Assembly (NCBI GenBank): GCA_049323275.1
Contig: JBMOOM010000018.1
Coordinates: 1-64,000, forward strand
Length of the DNA stretch: 64,000 bases
Direction of reading: 5' to 3'
Source: Taklimakanibacter sp049323275
GTDB taxonomy: Bacteria; Pseudomonadota; Alphaproteobacteria; Rhizobiales; Aestuariivirgaceae
Shown here: in pieces, positions 42,556 through 51,577 of the stretch
How the letters are laid out: each line of letters starts with the position of its first letter
How positions within the stretch are numbered: position 1 is the stretch's first letter
Translations under genes and position numbers: made by a program
The notes under the pieces: model-generated
Databases searched by the model: none
What the model was told of the DNA's origin: nothing
Seen by the model: only the letters and a program-made list of their open reading frames with translations

Positions 42556-43587
42556 ATGAATACGCCCGTCGCGCGTCCTGTCGCTTCCGGGCCGGCTCTG
42601 GTTGACCCCTTCGGCCGGCATGTGACCTATCTGCGCGTGTCGGTGACCGACCGTTGCGACTTCCGCTGTGTCTATTGCATGGCGGAGGACATGACCTTCC
42701 TGCCCAAGAAGGATCTGCTCACCCTCGAGGAGCTCGAGCGAGTCTGCGCCGCCTTCATCGGGCGCGGCGTGCGCAAGATCAGGCTCACCGGCGGCGAGCC
42801 GCTGGTGCGCCGCAATGTCATGTCGCTGATCGAAAATCTCGGCCGGCATGTGAAAGCGGGCGCCCTCGAGGAGCTGACGCTGACCACCAATGGCAGCCAG
42901 CTCGCCCGCTACGCCACGGAACTCGTGGATCACGGCGTCCGCCGCATCAATGTGTCGGTCGATACGCTGGACGAGCAGAAATTCCGCGCCATCACCCGCT
43001 GGGGCGATCTCGCCAAGGTGAAGGACGGCATCGCCGCGGCCCAGAAGGCGGGGCTCGCCATCAAGATCAATGCGGTGGCGCTCAAGGGCGTCAATGACGA
43101 CGAGATCCCGGAAATGATCCGCTGGGCCCATGGCGAAGGCATGGACCTGACGCTGATCGAGACCATGCCGCTCGGCGACATCGACGGCGACCGCACCGAG
43201 CAGTATCTGCCGCTGTCGGTGCTGCGCGCCCAGCTGATGGACCAGTTCACTTTCGCCGACATCCCCTACAAGACCGGCGGGCCGGCGCGTTATGTCGAGG
43301 TCAAGGAGACCGGCGGACGGCTTGGCTTCATCACCCCGCTCACCCATAATTTCTGCGAGAGCTGCAATCGGGTGCGCCTCACCTGCACCGGCACGCTCTT
43401 CATGTGTCTGGGACAGGAGGACGCCGCCGATCTGCGCGCGCCCTTGCGCGCTTCCGGCGACGATAGCCTCCTCAACACGGCGATCGGCGAAGCGATCTCG
43501 CGCAAGCCCAAGGGCCATGACTTCATCATCGACCGCCGCCACAACAAGCCGGCCTTGTCGCGCCATATGAGCGTGACCGGCGGCTGA
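42556..43587 (+). CDS. moaA: GTP 3',8-cyclase, molybdenum cofactor biosynthesis
   Basis: 343 aa radical-SAM enzyme that makes 3',8-cyclo-GTP, the first step of molybdopterin synthesis, with MoaC. N-terminal cluster in VTDRCDFRCVYCM (Cys34, Cys38, Cys41); GGEPLVRR (SAM binding); C-terminal cluster from NFCESCNRVRLTCTG...MC (Cys267, Cys270, Cys284). The conserved C-terminal GG tail, needed for activity, is present (SVTGG). The start at 42556 has little ribosome-binding site, and no other moa gene is near. Confidence 0.96.
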   Translation: MNTPVARPVASGPALVDPFGRHVTYLRVSVTDRCDFRCVYCMAEDMTFLPKKDLLTLEELERVCAAFIGRGVRKIRLTGGEPLVRRNVMSLIENLGRHVKAGALEELTLTTNGSQLARYATELVDHGVRRINVSVDTLDEQKFRAITRWGDLAKVKDGIAAAQKAGLAIKINAVALKGVNDDEIPEMIRWAHGEGMDLTLIETMPLGDIDGDRTEQYLPLSVLRAQLMDQFTFADIPYKTGGPARYVEVKETGGRLGFITPLTHNFCESCNRVRLTCTGTLFMCLGQEDAADLRAPLRASGDDSLLNTAIGEAISRKPKGHDFIIDRRHNKPALSRHMSVTGG

Positions 43588-43591
43588 GCCG

Positions 43592-44611
43592 TCATATCAA
43601 CGAAGACCAGCCGCGCCAGAGCTCGGGATGCGTTTCGACCCGGGACGCAAGCCGCGCGGCGAAATCCGTCGTCGCCTCCAGTATAGCCGCGCGGCGTTCC
43701 GGGCTCTTCATCATCAACGGCCGGCCGATGCTCACCGTGAAATCGGGCGCCGCCGGAGAGGGGCGCGTGAAGACCGGCAGAATGGGACAGCCCCGCTTGA
43801 AGGCCAGCGCCGGCGCGCCGATCGCCAATTGCAGCCTTCCATTCAGGAAGGGGACCTGAACCAGCGTCCGCCCCTCATAGGCGCAGGCGAGGAGCGAAAC
43901 GAGCCCGTTCTCCCCCAGACGCTGCTCCAGCCGGCGTCGTGTGTCGTCCGGATTGTCGCGGTCGAGCACGACAAATTCGCGCACATGGCGATTGCCTGCT
44001 CTCGTATGTATCGGGTTGAGGCATCGCACGCCGAAACGTGTCGAGGAGAAGCCATGCTCCGGGCGGATCGCATGGGTGAGCGGATGTCCCAGCGCATGAA
44101 ACGCCTGACGGGCCACCTCGCTGGCGAACACGAAGTCGGCGATCCAGATGACGGCGCCGCGCCCCTCGGCCAGCGCTTCGGCGACATGTTCCCTTCCTTC
44201 AACCGCAATCTCATAAACGGCTTTGCCGCCGAGCTGCCGGATGAAGAAAGCGAGCGAGATCATCTTCTGCTCGAGCTGCCGGCGGCGCAAGGCATCCGCC
44301 TCCTCGCGCGAAACTCCTCCACGCGCGACGAAGCTGTCGAGCGTCGCTTCCTGCCGAAAGCCGGACGGCAACAGCTTCGCCATACGCGTCGCCACGGCAC
44401 GCAGCCGGGCTGCCGGCAGGATCGATGCGACCGGCGTTGCCGCGAGCGCACCGAGGGCCAGCAGATCACCCGGTCCGAAGATCTGGCGATCGACCGGCGG
44501 CAGGAGGCGCGTGACGATCCGCGCCTCTTGTGGATCGGACAGGCGAACATCGGACGGCGATCCGCCTTTCGCACAAAGCGAATTGTTCGCAGATACTGCA
44601 AAATCGGACAT
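43592..44611 (-). CDS. Lysophospholipid acyltransferase-like (LpxL/HtrB superfamily) protein
   Basis: 339 aa. The central segment (GRGAVIWIADFVFASEVARQAFHALG...THAIRPEHGFSSTRFG...RAGNRHVREFVVLDRDNPDDTRRRLEQRLGENGLVSLLACAYEGRTLVQVPFLNGRLQLAIGAPALAFKRGCPILPVF) fits the LpxL-like acyltransferase fold (GPAxLAxxxGxPVxPxF-type). The catalytic HxxxxD box is not in its standard form: IWIADFVFASE replaces it. That makes classical lipid A acylation doubtful. No clear membrane anchor. Convergent with moaA, 4 bp apart. Confidence 0.75.
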   Translation of the reverse strand: MSDFAVSANNSLCAKGGSPSDVRLSDPQEARIVTRLLPPVDRQIFGPGDLLALGALAATPVASILPAARLRAVATRMAKLLPSGFRQEATLDSFVARGGVSREEADALRRRQLEQKMISLAFFIRQLGGKAVYEIAVEGREHVAEALAEGRGAVIWIADFVFASEVARQAFHALGHPLTHAIRPEHGFSSTRFGVRCLNPIHTRAGNRHVREFVVLDRDNPDDTRRRLEQRLGENGLVSLLACAYEGRTLVQVPFLNGRLQLAIGAPALAFKRGCPILPVFTRPSPAAPDFTVSIGRPLMMKSPERRAAILEATTDFAARLASRVETHPELWRGWSSLI

Positions 44612-44671
44612 GACAAGACCTCCAGGAACATAGCGATCTCGCGCGCAACGAAACGCTGCGCGCGCCGGATG

Positions 44672-45067
44672 CTATGCGGCCCTGGGAGGTCTCTCGCAGG
44701 GTGACTGCTCGAAGGGAATGAGGCGGCCGAGCGACACGGCGCGGCGGGAAATCGTGACCGGCATGACGAACAACGATGCCGCGGCCGATGTCATTCCCGG
44801 TCCGGAACAGGTGACAGAGGCACAGCAGGAGTTTTGGTCTCCCTGCTTGTCGTGACTCTCATTGCCGCTGTCGCGATGGCCGGTGCCTTGCGCACAGTCC
44901 GGCTGCGCCGCAAGGACGATCTGCGTCCGGGCATGCGGCGCCGACAGAGCCGCGCCCTCCGGCGCGATCGACGCCGTCGATACTTCCAGACCGAGGAGAC
45001 AAAGGAAGGCAAGGACCGCGACAATCCCGCCGAGCCAGGAAACGCATATACGGAAACGCGCAGCCAT
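44672..45067 (-). CDS. Small exported protein with Cys/His-rich middle
   Basis: 131 aa from the ATG at 45067 (a TTG at 45094 is an alternative). N-terminal hydrophobic segment FRICVSWLGGIVAVLAFLCLLGLEV (signal anchor), then a His/Asp/Cys-rich stretch DCAQGTGHRDSGNESHDKQGDQNSCCASVTCSGPG and a C-terminal hydrophobic patch ending ERPPRAA. Metal-handling small proteins of proteobacteria (DUF2946-like) have this general look, but similarity is too weak to name. Starts 212 bp from the penicillin acylase gene, divergently. Confidence 0.6.
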   Translation of the reverse strand: MAARFRICVSWLGGIVAVLAFLCLLGLEVSTASIAPEGAALSAPHARTQIVLAAQPDCAQGTGHRDSGNESHDKQGDQNSCCASVTCSGPGMTSAAASLFVMPVTISRRAVSLGRLIPFEQSPCERPPRAA

Positions 45068-45279
45068 TGACTTCAATCTATACCCACGTTCCAAAAAGAC
45101 GGCAGTCCGCCCATGTACCAGGATGGTCCATCAGCAATTCCCGCACGCAGGAATTGTGCCAGACGAATCGCGAGACGGCCGCTTCTTTCCGAGTGTTCTT
45201 TAGCCGGGATTTCCGGCAAATTGACTGACAAATCGCAGCATGCCTACCTTTCTCTCCCCGATCCGGACGGTGACCTGAC

Positions 45280-47595
45280 GTGACAACAAGAAACGTGCGC
45301 TTTCAATTGGCGGACCTCGAAAAGCCGGCCCGCATCCTGATCGACCGCTGGGGCATTCCGCATATCAAGGCCGAGACCAAGGCCGATCTCTTTTTCGCGC
45401 AGGGCTTCAATATCGCGCGCGACCGGCTATGGCAGATCGATCTGTGGCGCAAGCGCGGCCTGGGCCTTCTCGCCGCCGACTTCGGACCCGGCTATCTGGC
45501 GCAGGATCAGGCGGCGCGGCTATTTCTCTATCGCGGCGACATGGCCGCCGAATGGCGTTCCTATGCCGAGGATGCGCGGGAAATCTGCACCGCCTTTGTC
45601 GGCGGCATCAACGCCTTCATCGCCGCGATCGGTCGCAATGAAGCGCCGCTGCCGCCCGAATTCACCGTGATGGGAACTGAGCCGCAGCGCTGGGCGCCCG
45701 AAGATGTGGTGCGCATCAGGAGCCACGGCCTCACCGGCAACGCGCAATCCGAGATCGCCCGCGCCGTGCTGTTGGCCGCCGGCCAGGATGGCGCCGATCG
45801 CTTGCGCCAGGAGCGCCTGCCCGACCTCCCGCTCGACAATCCGGGCCAGGTCGACCTGGCGCAGATCCCGGCACACCTCATCGATCTCCTGAGACTCGCC
45901 AGCGCCCCGGTCTCCTTCTCGCCCGAAAGGCTTGCGGCGCGGCTCGAGGATGCCTGGCGCTGGTCGGCCTTCGATGATTTCGGCGTCACCCGCGACAACC
46001 GGCCGGAAGGCTCGAACAGCTGGGTGGTCCATGGCGGCAGAACATCCACCGGACGGCCGATCCTCGCCAGCGATCCGCATCGGGTGCTGAGCCTGCCCTC
46101 GATCCGTTATCTGGCGCATCTTTCGGGCCCCGGCATCGAGGCGATCGGCGCCGGCGAGCCGTGCCTGCCCGGCATCTCGATCGGCCACAATGAACGCATC
46201 GCCTTCGGCCTCACCATCTTCAATGCCGACCAGGAGGACGTCTATGTCCACGAGACCGATCCGAAGGATCCGTTGAGCTATCGCCATGGCGACGGCTTCG
46301 AGCGGATGACGGCGCGGGTCGAGCGTTTCGAGGTCAAGGGCGCGGCGACGCAGGAGCAGACGCAGTACTTCACCCGCCATGGGCCGGTCGTCTTCGCCGA
46401 TCCGGGCAAGAGGCTCGCCATCGCCGTACGCTCGGTCTGGGGAGAGCCCGGCGCCGCGCCTTATCTCGCCAGCCTCTCCACCATGCGGGCCGGCAATTTC
46501 GCCGAATTCGACCAGGCGCTGGCGCGCTGGAAGACACCGTCGGTGAACAAGACCTATGCCGATGTCGACGGCCATATCGCCTGGACGCCCGCCGGCTATG
46601 TGCCGCGCCGCCGCGGCTGGTCCGGCATGCTGCCGGTGCCGGGCGCGGGAGGCTTCGAATGGGCGGGCAATCTCGAACGCGCCGAGATGCCGAGGCTGGT
46701 CGATCCGGAGGCCGGCTTCGTCGCCACCGCCAATGAGTTCAACCTGCCCGCGGATTGGGACCACGAGGGCAAACCCGTCGGCTTCGAATGGACCGAAGGC
46801 GCCCGCGCCGAGCGCATCCGCGAGGTTCTCGGCGCGATCCCGATCCACAGCCTTGCGGACTCGCGGAAGCTGCAGACCGATATCGTCTCCATTCCCGCGC
46901 TGAGGCTCCAGCGCCTGCTGACGCCGCTCTCGCCGCAGGACACCGATGCCCGCCAAGCCCGCGCGCTGATCCTCGACTGGAACGGCGAGATGAACGCCGG
47001 CAGCCCGGCGGCGGCGATCTACGGCCTGTGGTGGCTGAAGCATCTGCGGCCGGCCGTCATAGAGGCGATGGCGCCCATGCTCGGCCTCAACCGCGATATT
47101 GTCGGCATCGCCCACGCCGATGCCATTCTGGCCGCTCTCGAAAAAGATGGCGCCGGATTGGCGCCCGTGATGGCGGCCTCTCTCGCCACGGCCTGGCGCG
47201 AAGCGCAGGAACTCATGGGCGCCGAACCGTCGCGCTGGAACTGGGGCCGGCTGCATCAGATGCTGTTCCGCAGCCCGGTCGCGGCCATCGCCGGGTCGGG
47301 CTTCTCCGTCGGCCCCTTTGCGATGGGCGGCGACGGGTCGACGCCCATGCATACGAGCCCGCGTGTCGCCGACTGGCGGATTACGTCCGGCGCCTCGGTG
47401 CGCCTGGTGATGGAAGTCGGCGACTGGGACAGGAGCCTGTGCATCAACACGCCCGGCCAGTCGGGTGATCCGGGCTCGCCGCATTATGACGATCTGGCGG
47501 CCTTGTGGGCCAAGGGCGACTACGTCCCCCTGCTCTTCAGCCCGGAAGCGGTGGAAGCGGCCGCCGAGACGCTGATCGACCTGGTTCCCATGTGA
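45280..47595 (+). CDS. Penicillin acylase family protein (Ntn hydrolase)
   Basis: 771 aa precursor, start GTG at 45280. N-terminal alpha-subunit part begins ILIDRWGIPHIKAETKADLFFAQGFNIARDRLWQIDLWR, the family's signature. The autocatalytic cleavage site and N-terminal nucleophile is the Ser in GSNSWVV (Ser245). Downstream DPHR, HNERIAFGLTIFNADQEDVYV, TRHGPVV, GQSGDPGSPHYDD are the beta-subunit motifs. No signal peptide, unlike periplasmic penicillin G acylase. Family members hydrolyse amides, including acyl-homoserine lactones and beta-lactam side chains. Next gene, a DMT exporter, overlaps its stop (GTGA). Confidence 0.92.
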   Translation: MTTRNVRFQLADLEKPARILIDRWGIPHIKAETKADLFFAQGFNIARDRLWQIDLWRKRGLGLLAADFGPGYLAQDQAARLFLYRGDMAAEWRSYAEDAREICTAFVGGINAFIAAIGRNEAPLPPEFTVMGTEPQRWAPEDVVRIRSHGLTGNAQSEIARAVLLAAGQDGADRLRQERLPDLPLDNPGQVDLAQIPAHLIDLLRLASAPVSFSPERLAARLEDAWRWSAFDDFGVTRDNRPEGSNSWVVHGGRTSTGRPILASDPHRVLSLPSIRYLAHLSGPGIEAIGAGEPCLPGISIGHNERIAFGLTIFNADQEDVYVHETDPKDPLSYRHGDGFERMTARVERFEVKGAATQEQTQYFTRHGPVVFADPGKRLAIAVRSVWGEPGAAPYLASLSTMRAGNFAEFDQALARWKTPSVNKTYADVDGHIAWTPAGYVPRRRGWSGMLPVPGAGGFEWAGNLERAEMPRLVDPEAGFVATANEFNLPADWDHEGKPVGFEWTEGARAERIREVLGAIPIHSLADSRKLQTDIVSIPALRLQRLLTPLSPQDTDARQARALILDWNGEMNAGSPAAAIYGLWWLKHLRPAVIEAMAPMLGLNRDIVGIAHADAILAALEKDGAGLAPVMAASLATAWREAQELMGAEPSRWNWGRLHQMLFRSPVAAIAGSGFSVGPFAMGGDGSTPMHTSPRVADWRITSGASVRLVMEVGDWDRSLCINTPGQSGDPGSPHYDDLAALWAKGDYVPLLFSPEAVEAAAETLIDLVPM

Positions 47596-48476
47596 GCGAC
47601 CACGCGCTCAAGGCCGGCCTCTATATGATCCTGGCCATGGCCAGCTTCACCGCCGGCGACACCATGACCAAGCTCCTGGCCGGACAGGTGCCGGTCGGCG
47701 AGATCATCCTCATCCGCGGCATGGTCGCCACGGCCATCATCGTCATCGTCTGCATCAGGCAGGGCGTTCTCATCCATGCCGCCCAGGCCTTCAAGCGCAC
47801 CATCCTGGCGCGCAGCCTCAGCGACATGGCCGGCACCTTGCTGTTCATCACCGCCCTCATGCATCTGCCGATCGCCAATCTCACCGCCATCATGCAGGCG
47901 GTGCCGCTGCTGGTGATCGGCTTCGCCGCCTTGTTTCTCGGCGAAAAGGTGGGGCCGCGCCGCATCCTCGCCATCCTGGTCGGCCTCACCGGCGTGCTGT
48001 TCATCGTCAAGCCGTCGCCTTCGAGCTTCACCTTCTATGACGGCCTGTCGCTCGGCCTCATCGTCACGGTGGCGCTGCGCGACATCTTCACGCGCAAGCT
48101 CACCATCGACGTGCCGACGATGATCGTGGCCTTCGGCAATGCGGTCATCGTGATGCTGAGCGGGCTGGCGCTCTATCCTTTCGAGGACTGGGTCATGCCG
48201 ACCTCGCGTCATCTCCTGATCATCTTCTGCGGCGGCATCTTCCTCACCATCGGCTATGTCGCGATGGTGCTCACCATACGGCTCGGCGACATCGCCTCGA
48301 CCGCCATCTACCGCTATACGGTGGTGATCTTCGCCCTCATCTCCGGCGTCTTCGTCTTCGGCGAGATGCCCGACCGCTGGGTATTCCTCGGCATCGCGCT
48401 CATCGTCGTCTCCGGCATCTACGCGCTGGTCCGAGAGATGAGACCTAATGATAGCGCCAGAAGGCAATCGCCGTGA
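47592..48476 (+). CDS. DMT-superfamily transporter (EamA)
   Basis: 294 aa, GTG start overlapping the penicillin acylase stop by 4 bp. About ten membrane segments in two EamA repeats: AGLYMILAMASFTAGDTMTKLL... PLLVIGFAALFLGEKVGPRRI and LYPFEDWV...YTVVIFALISGVFVFGEMPDRWVFLGIALIVVSGIY. EamA proteins usually export amino acids or metabolites. Coupling to the acylase suggests it exports or imports a compound related to the acylase reaction. The 3' end overlaps the convergent TauE/SafE gene by 32 bp. Confidence 0.9.
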   Translation: MSDHALKAGLYMILAMASFTAGDTMTKLLAGQVPVGEIILIRGMVATAIIVIVCIRQGVLIHAAQAFKRTILARSLSDMAGTLLFITALMHLPIANLTAIMQAVPLLVIGFAALFLGEKVGPRRILAILVGLTGVLFIVKPSPSSFTFYDGLSLGLIVTVALRDIFTRKLTIDVPTMIVAFGNAVIVMLSGLALYPFEDWVMPTSRHLLIIFCGGIFLTIGYVAMVLTIRLGDIASTAIYRYTVVIFALISGVFVFGEMPDRWVFLGIALIVVSGIYALVREMRPNDSARRQSP

Positions 48477-49206
48477 GTGTGATGCTCCAGGCGAGAATGC
48501 CCCAGCGCACCCAATGCTGCGGCACGGCGCGCGCCACCTTGATCATCAGATAGCCGCCAAGAAAGGCGCCCGCCATCATGACGAGCGAGGGCAGCCAGCG
48601 GATGACGCCGGCATGGGCGAAGAGCGCGATGCCGATCAGGGTGATGAGGGTGATGGTGGCGTTGCGGATGGAATTCGCCTCATGGATGTCCTCATGGCCG
48701 AACATCGCATAGAGCGCGAGCAGCACGACGCCCATGCCGAGGCCGAAATAGCCGCCATAGACATAAACGATGAATTCGAGCGCGAAGGACAGCCAGAGCC
48801 AGCGCTTGCCGTCGAAATTGTGCCGTCGCTCGAGCCAGCGCTTGATCGTCGGCGCCAGCGCGAAGGAGACGGTCGAAAAGGTCAGGAGCCAGGGAATGGC
48901 AACGCGGAAGGAGGCCTCGCCCAGCCCCAGCAGCGCCAGCGACCCCAGCGCGCCGCCGATGCCCGCCAGCGCCAGCCTGGGCTTGAGATGGAGGGTCGGG
49001 CGGCGCAATTCATGACGATAGCCATAGAGGCTTGCGACATTGGCCGGCAGCAGCGCCACGAAATTCGAGGCGTTGGCCTCGATCTCCGACATGCCGGCGG
49101 CCACCAGAAGGGGAAAGGTCATGAAACCGGCCCCGCCGGCGAGCACGTTGATGCATCCGGCCAATACGCCGCCCGCGAACAATAACGCCATTTCCTGCCA
49201 GCCCAT
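48445..49206 (-). CDS. TauE/SafE family sulfite exporter/permease
   Basis: 253 aa from the ATG at 49206. Eight or so membrane segments; the family signatures GGVLAGCINVLAGGAGFMTFPLLV, ANASNFVALLPANVASLYGYRHEL and a repeat in the C-terminal half (GYFGLGMGVVLLALYAMFG, IRNATITLITLIGIALF). These proteins transport sulfite, sulfonates or related anions. The last 32 bp overlap the end of the convergent DMT gene. Ion specificity unknown. Confidence 0.88.
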   Translation of the reverse strand: MGWQEMALLFAGGVLAGCINVLAGGAGFMTFPLLVAAGMSEIEANASNFVALLPANVASLYGYRHELRRPTLHLKPRLALAGIGGALGSLALLGLGEASFRVAIPWLLTFSTVSFALAPTIKRWLERRHNFDGKRWLWLSFALEFIVYVYGGYFGLGMGVVLLALYAMFGHEDIHEANSIRNATITLITLIGIALFAHAGVIRWLPSLVMMAGAFLGGYLMIKVARAVPQHWVRWGILAWSITLTAIAFWRYH

Positions 49207-49369
49207 CCGGTTTACCCTGATTTTCCAAGCGCTTCCTGTCAAAGATAAACTTTGTAGAATGACGCAAGAAGCCATGCTTCCCAGGCGTATGAGAGATGTG
49301 GCGTCGGCAAAACTTTCCGCTACAGTAGGACGGGAATCGCCGCCCCAACCAATTGAGAAAGAGGCATAT

Positions 49370-50410
49370 ATGCGCAGCCAGCTGATGGCCGTTGCGACCG
49401 CAAGCCCCCCCTTCGAATTGCGCACCGAGGATGTGATCGAAGAAGCGACGCGGATTTTCGCGGGACGGCACCGGGATTTCGAGCGCATGATGCCGGTCTT
49501 CGCCAATACCGGCATCAGGCGGCGGCAATCCGTCAGGCCTTATAGCTGGTTCCGCGCCGAGCAAGGCTGGCCGGAGCGGACCGAGGCCTATATCGAGGGC
49601 GCCACGGAACTCTTCCGCAAGGCGGCCGGCGAAGCCCTCGCCCAGGCCGGCATGGAGGCCGGCGAGATCGACACGATCGTGACGGTGAGCTCGACCGGCG
49701 TCGCCACGCCCTCGATCGAGGCGCGGGTGATGCACGGCATGGGCTTCCACAAGAATGTGAGCCGCATTCCCGTCTTCGGCCTGGGCTGCGCCGGCGGCAC
49801 CACCGGGCTCTCGCTCGCCGCCCGTCTCGCCCAGACTCCGGCCTCGAATGTGCTCCTCGTCGTCATCGAGCTGTGCACCCTCGCCTTCCGGCCCGACGAG
49901 ATGACCAAGTCCAACATCATCGCGACCGCCCTGTTCGGCGACGGCGCGGCGGCCTGCGTGCTGTCGGGCAAAAAGAAGGACGGGCTCGCGGCCATCGAGT
50001 TTTCCGGCGAGCACAGCTGGCCCGACACGCTGGACATCATGGGATGGCGCATGGACCCGCAGGGCTTCGGCGCCATCTTCTCGCAGCGCATCCCCGATTT
50101 CGTCACCCAGGAGCTGCGCGCCGCGGCCGACGGCTTCCTCGGGCGCAACGGTCTCGCCGTCGACGATATCGGCCAGTTCGTCTTCCATCCGGGCGGCGCC
50201 AAGGTGATCTCGGCGCTCGAGCAGGTCTTCCATCTCGACCAGGGCACGCTCGAGACCGAGCGCAAGGTCCTTGCCGATCACGGCAACATGTCGGCCCCGA
50301 CGGTGCTGTTCGTGCTGAACGAGGCGCTGAAGAAACCCTTCACAGGACGGCGCTTCGTCAGCGCTCTCGGGCCGGGCTTCACCTCCAGCTTCGCCACCAT
50401 GGTGAGCTGA
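49370..50410 (+). CDS. Type III polyketide synthase
   Basis: 346 aa from the ATG at 49370 with GAGAAAGAGG upstream. Chalcone/stilbene synthase-like homodimeric fold: catalytic triad Cys140 (VFGLGCAGGTTG), His273 (FVFHPGGAK), Asn306 (ADHGNMSAP); also NTGIRRR and GPGFTSSFATM near the C-terminus. It condenses acyl-CoA starters with malonyl-CoA, commonly giving alkylpyrones or alkylresorcinols. Followed after 5 bp by an isoprenylcysteine-type methyltransferase, a pairing seen in Bacillus bpsA-bpsB and Streptomyces srs operons, where the methylase O-methylates the polyketide. Divergent from the TauE/SafE gene. Confidence 0.94.
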   Translation: MRSQLMAVATASPPFELRTEDVIEEATRIFAGRHRDFERMMPVFANTGIRRRQSVRPYSWFRAEQGWPERTEAYIEGATELFRKAAGEALAQAGMEAGEIDTIVTVSSTGVATPSIEARVMHGMGFHKNVSRIPVFGLGCAGGTTGLSLAARLAQTPASNVLLVVIELCTLAFRPDEMTKSNIIATALFGDGAAACVLSGKKKDGLAAIEFSGEHSWPDTLDIMGWRMDPQGFGAIFSQRIPDFVTQELRAAADGFLGRNGLAVDDIGQFVFHPGGAKVISALEQVFHLDQGTLETERKVLADHGNMSAPTVLFVLNEALKKPFTGRRFVSALGPGFTSSFATMVS

Positions 50411-50415
50411 CCGTC

Positions 50416-50925
50416 GTGATCTGGCTCAATATCGCGATGCTGGCGCTGGTCACGCTGCAGCGCCTGGTCGAGCTTTATATCGCTCAGCGCAACACCAGGC
50501 GGCTGTTGGCGCGCGGCGCCTATGAGGCGGGCAGCGGCCATTACTGGGTGATCGTCGTCTTCCATGCCGCTTGGCTCATCGGCCTGTGGATCCTGGCGCG
50601 CGACAATCCGGTCAACTGGACCTGGCTTTTCATCTTCCTCGCCATCGAGGCGATGCGCGGCTGGGTCGTGGCCGCGCTCGGCGAGCGCTGGACGACGCGG
50701 ATCATCGTGCTGCCGGGCGAGCCGCTGGTGGCGCGCGGACCCTATCGCTTCCTGCGCCATCCCAATTATCTCGTGGTGGCGCTCGAGATCTTCGTTCTGC
50801 CGATGGTATTCGGCATGTACTGGTACGCGATCGCCGGCACGATCATCAACGGCGCGATCCTCTATTGGCGCATTCGGGTGGAGGAAGAGACCTTCAAGGA
50901 AGCAGCGCCGCCGCGGGAGAGCTGA
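50416..50925 (+). CDS. Isoprenylcysteine carboxyl methyltransferase family protein
   Basis: 169 aa, GTG start 5 bp after the PKS stop. Integral membrane methyltransferase: helices at about 1-22, 43-61, 68-86, 119-150; the SAM/substrate motif ARGPYRFLRHPNYLVVALE (108-124, Arg114-His115-Pro116-Asn117-Tyr118 and Glu124) and RIRVEEETF. In this operon arrangement it is expected to methylate the alkylpyrone/resorcinol made by the type III PKS (as BpsB/YpbQ does) rather than a prenylated protein. Confidence 0.9.
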   Translation: MIWLNIAMLALVTLQRLVELYIAQRNTRRLLARGAYEAGSGHYWVIVVFHAAWLIGLWILARDNPVNWTWLFIFLAIEAMRGWVVAALGERWTTRIIVLPGEPLVARGPYRFLRHPNYLVVALEIFVLPMVFGMYWYAIAGTIINGAILYWRIRVEEETFKEAAPPRES

Positions 50926-50967
50926 TCTTTTGCCGTCTCAAGGGCGGCCATGACGGGCGCGGAAGGG

Positions 50968-51570
50968 TTAAAACGGCCGCCGCGCCCGCATCGCCTGGGT
51001 GAGCGTGCCTTCGTCGAGATAATCGAGCTCGCCGCCGACCGGCACGCCATGAGCGAGCCTGGAAGTCGCGATATTGAGATCCTTGAGCCGGTCGATGATG
51101 TAATGCGCCGTCGTCTGGCCCTCGACCGTCGCGTTGACCGCGAGCACCACTTCCTTGACGCCTTCATGCCCGGCGCGCTCGACGAGGCGGGCAATCGAGA
51201 GATCTTCGGGACGGATGCCTTCCACCGCCGACAAGGTGCCGCCGAGCACATGATAGAGGCCGCTCCAGGCGCCGGCGCGCTCGAGCGCCCAAAGATCGCC
51301 GACCTCCTCGACCACGCAGATCACGCTCCTGTCGCGGCGCGGATCGTGGCACAGAGTGCAGGGATCGTTGGTGTCGACATTGCCGCATTCGGAGCAGATC
51401 GTCACCTTGTCGCGCGCTTCCTCCATCGCGGTGGTGAGCGGCACCAGGAGCTTCTCGCGGTTCTTGATCAGATGCAAAGCGGCGCGGCGCGCCGAGCGCG
51501 GACCCAGCCCCGGCAATTTTGCCAGGACCTGGATCAGGCGTTCGATCTCGGGGCCGGTGGTGCGCCGCAT
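50968..51570 (-). CDS. recR: Recombination mediator protein RecR
   Basis: 200 aa, standard length. N-terminal HhH region LPGLGPRSARRAALHL, Cys4 zinc finger CSECGNVDTNDPCTLCHDPRR, Toprim domain with ICVVEEVGDLWALERAGAW and VLAVNATVEGQTTAHYI. With RecO it loads RecA on SSB-coated gaps. Third gene of the ffs-dnaX-ybaB-recR unit, 7 bp after ybaB. Confidence 0.97.
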   Translation of the reverse strand: MRRTTGPEIERLIQVLAKLPGLGPRSARRAALHLIKNREKLLVPLTTAMEEARDKVTICSECGNVDTNDPCTLCHDPRRDRSVICVVEEVGDLWALERAGAWSGLYHVLGGTLSAVEGIRPEDLSIARLVERAGHEGVKEVVLAVNATVEGQTTAHYIIDRLKDLNIATSRLAHGVPVGGELDYLDEGTLTQAMRARRPF

Positions 51571-51577
51571 GGACGGC

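Noticed and set aside
45520..47484. 654-codon frame antisense to the penicillin acylase gene
   Set aside because: Shadow of the acylase frame; no ribosome-binding site and no recognisable domain.
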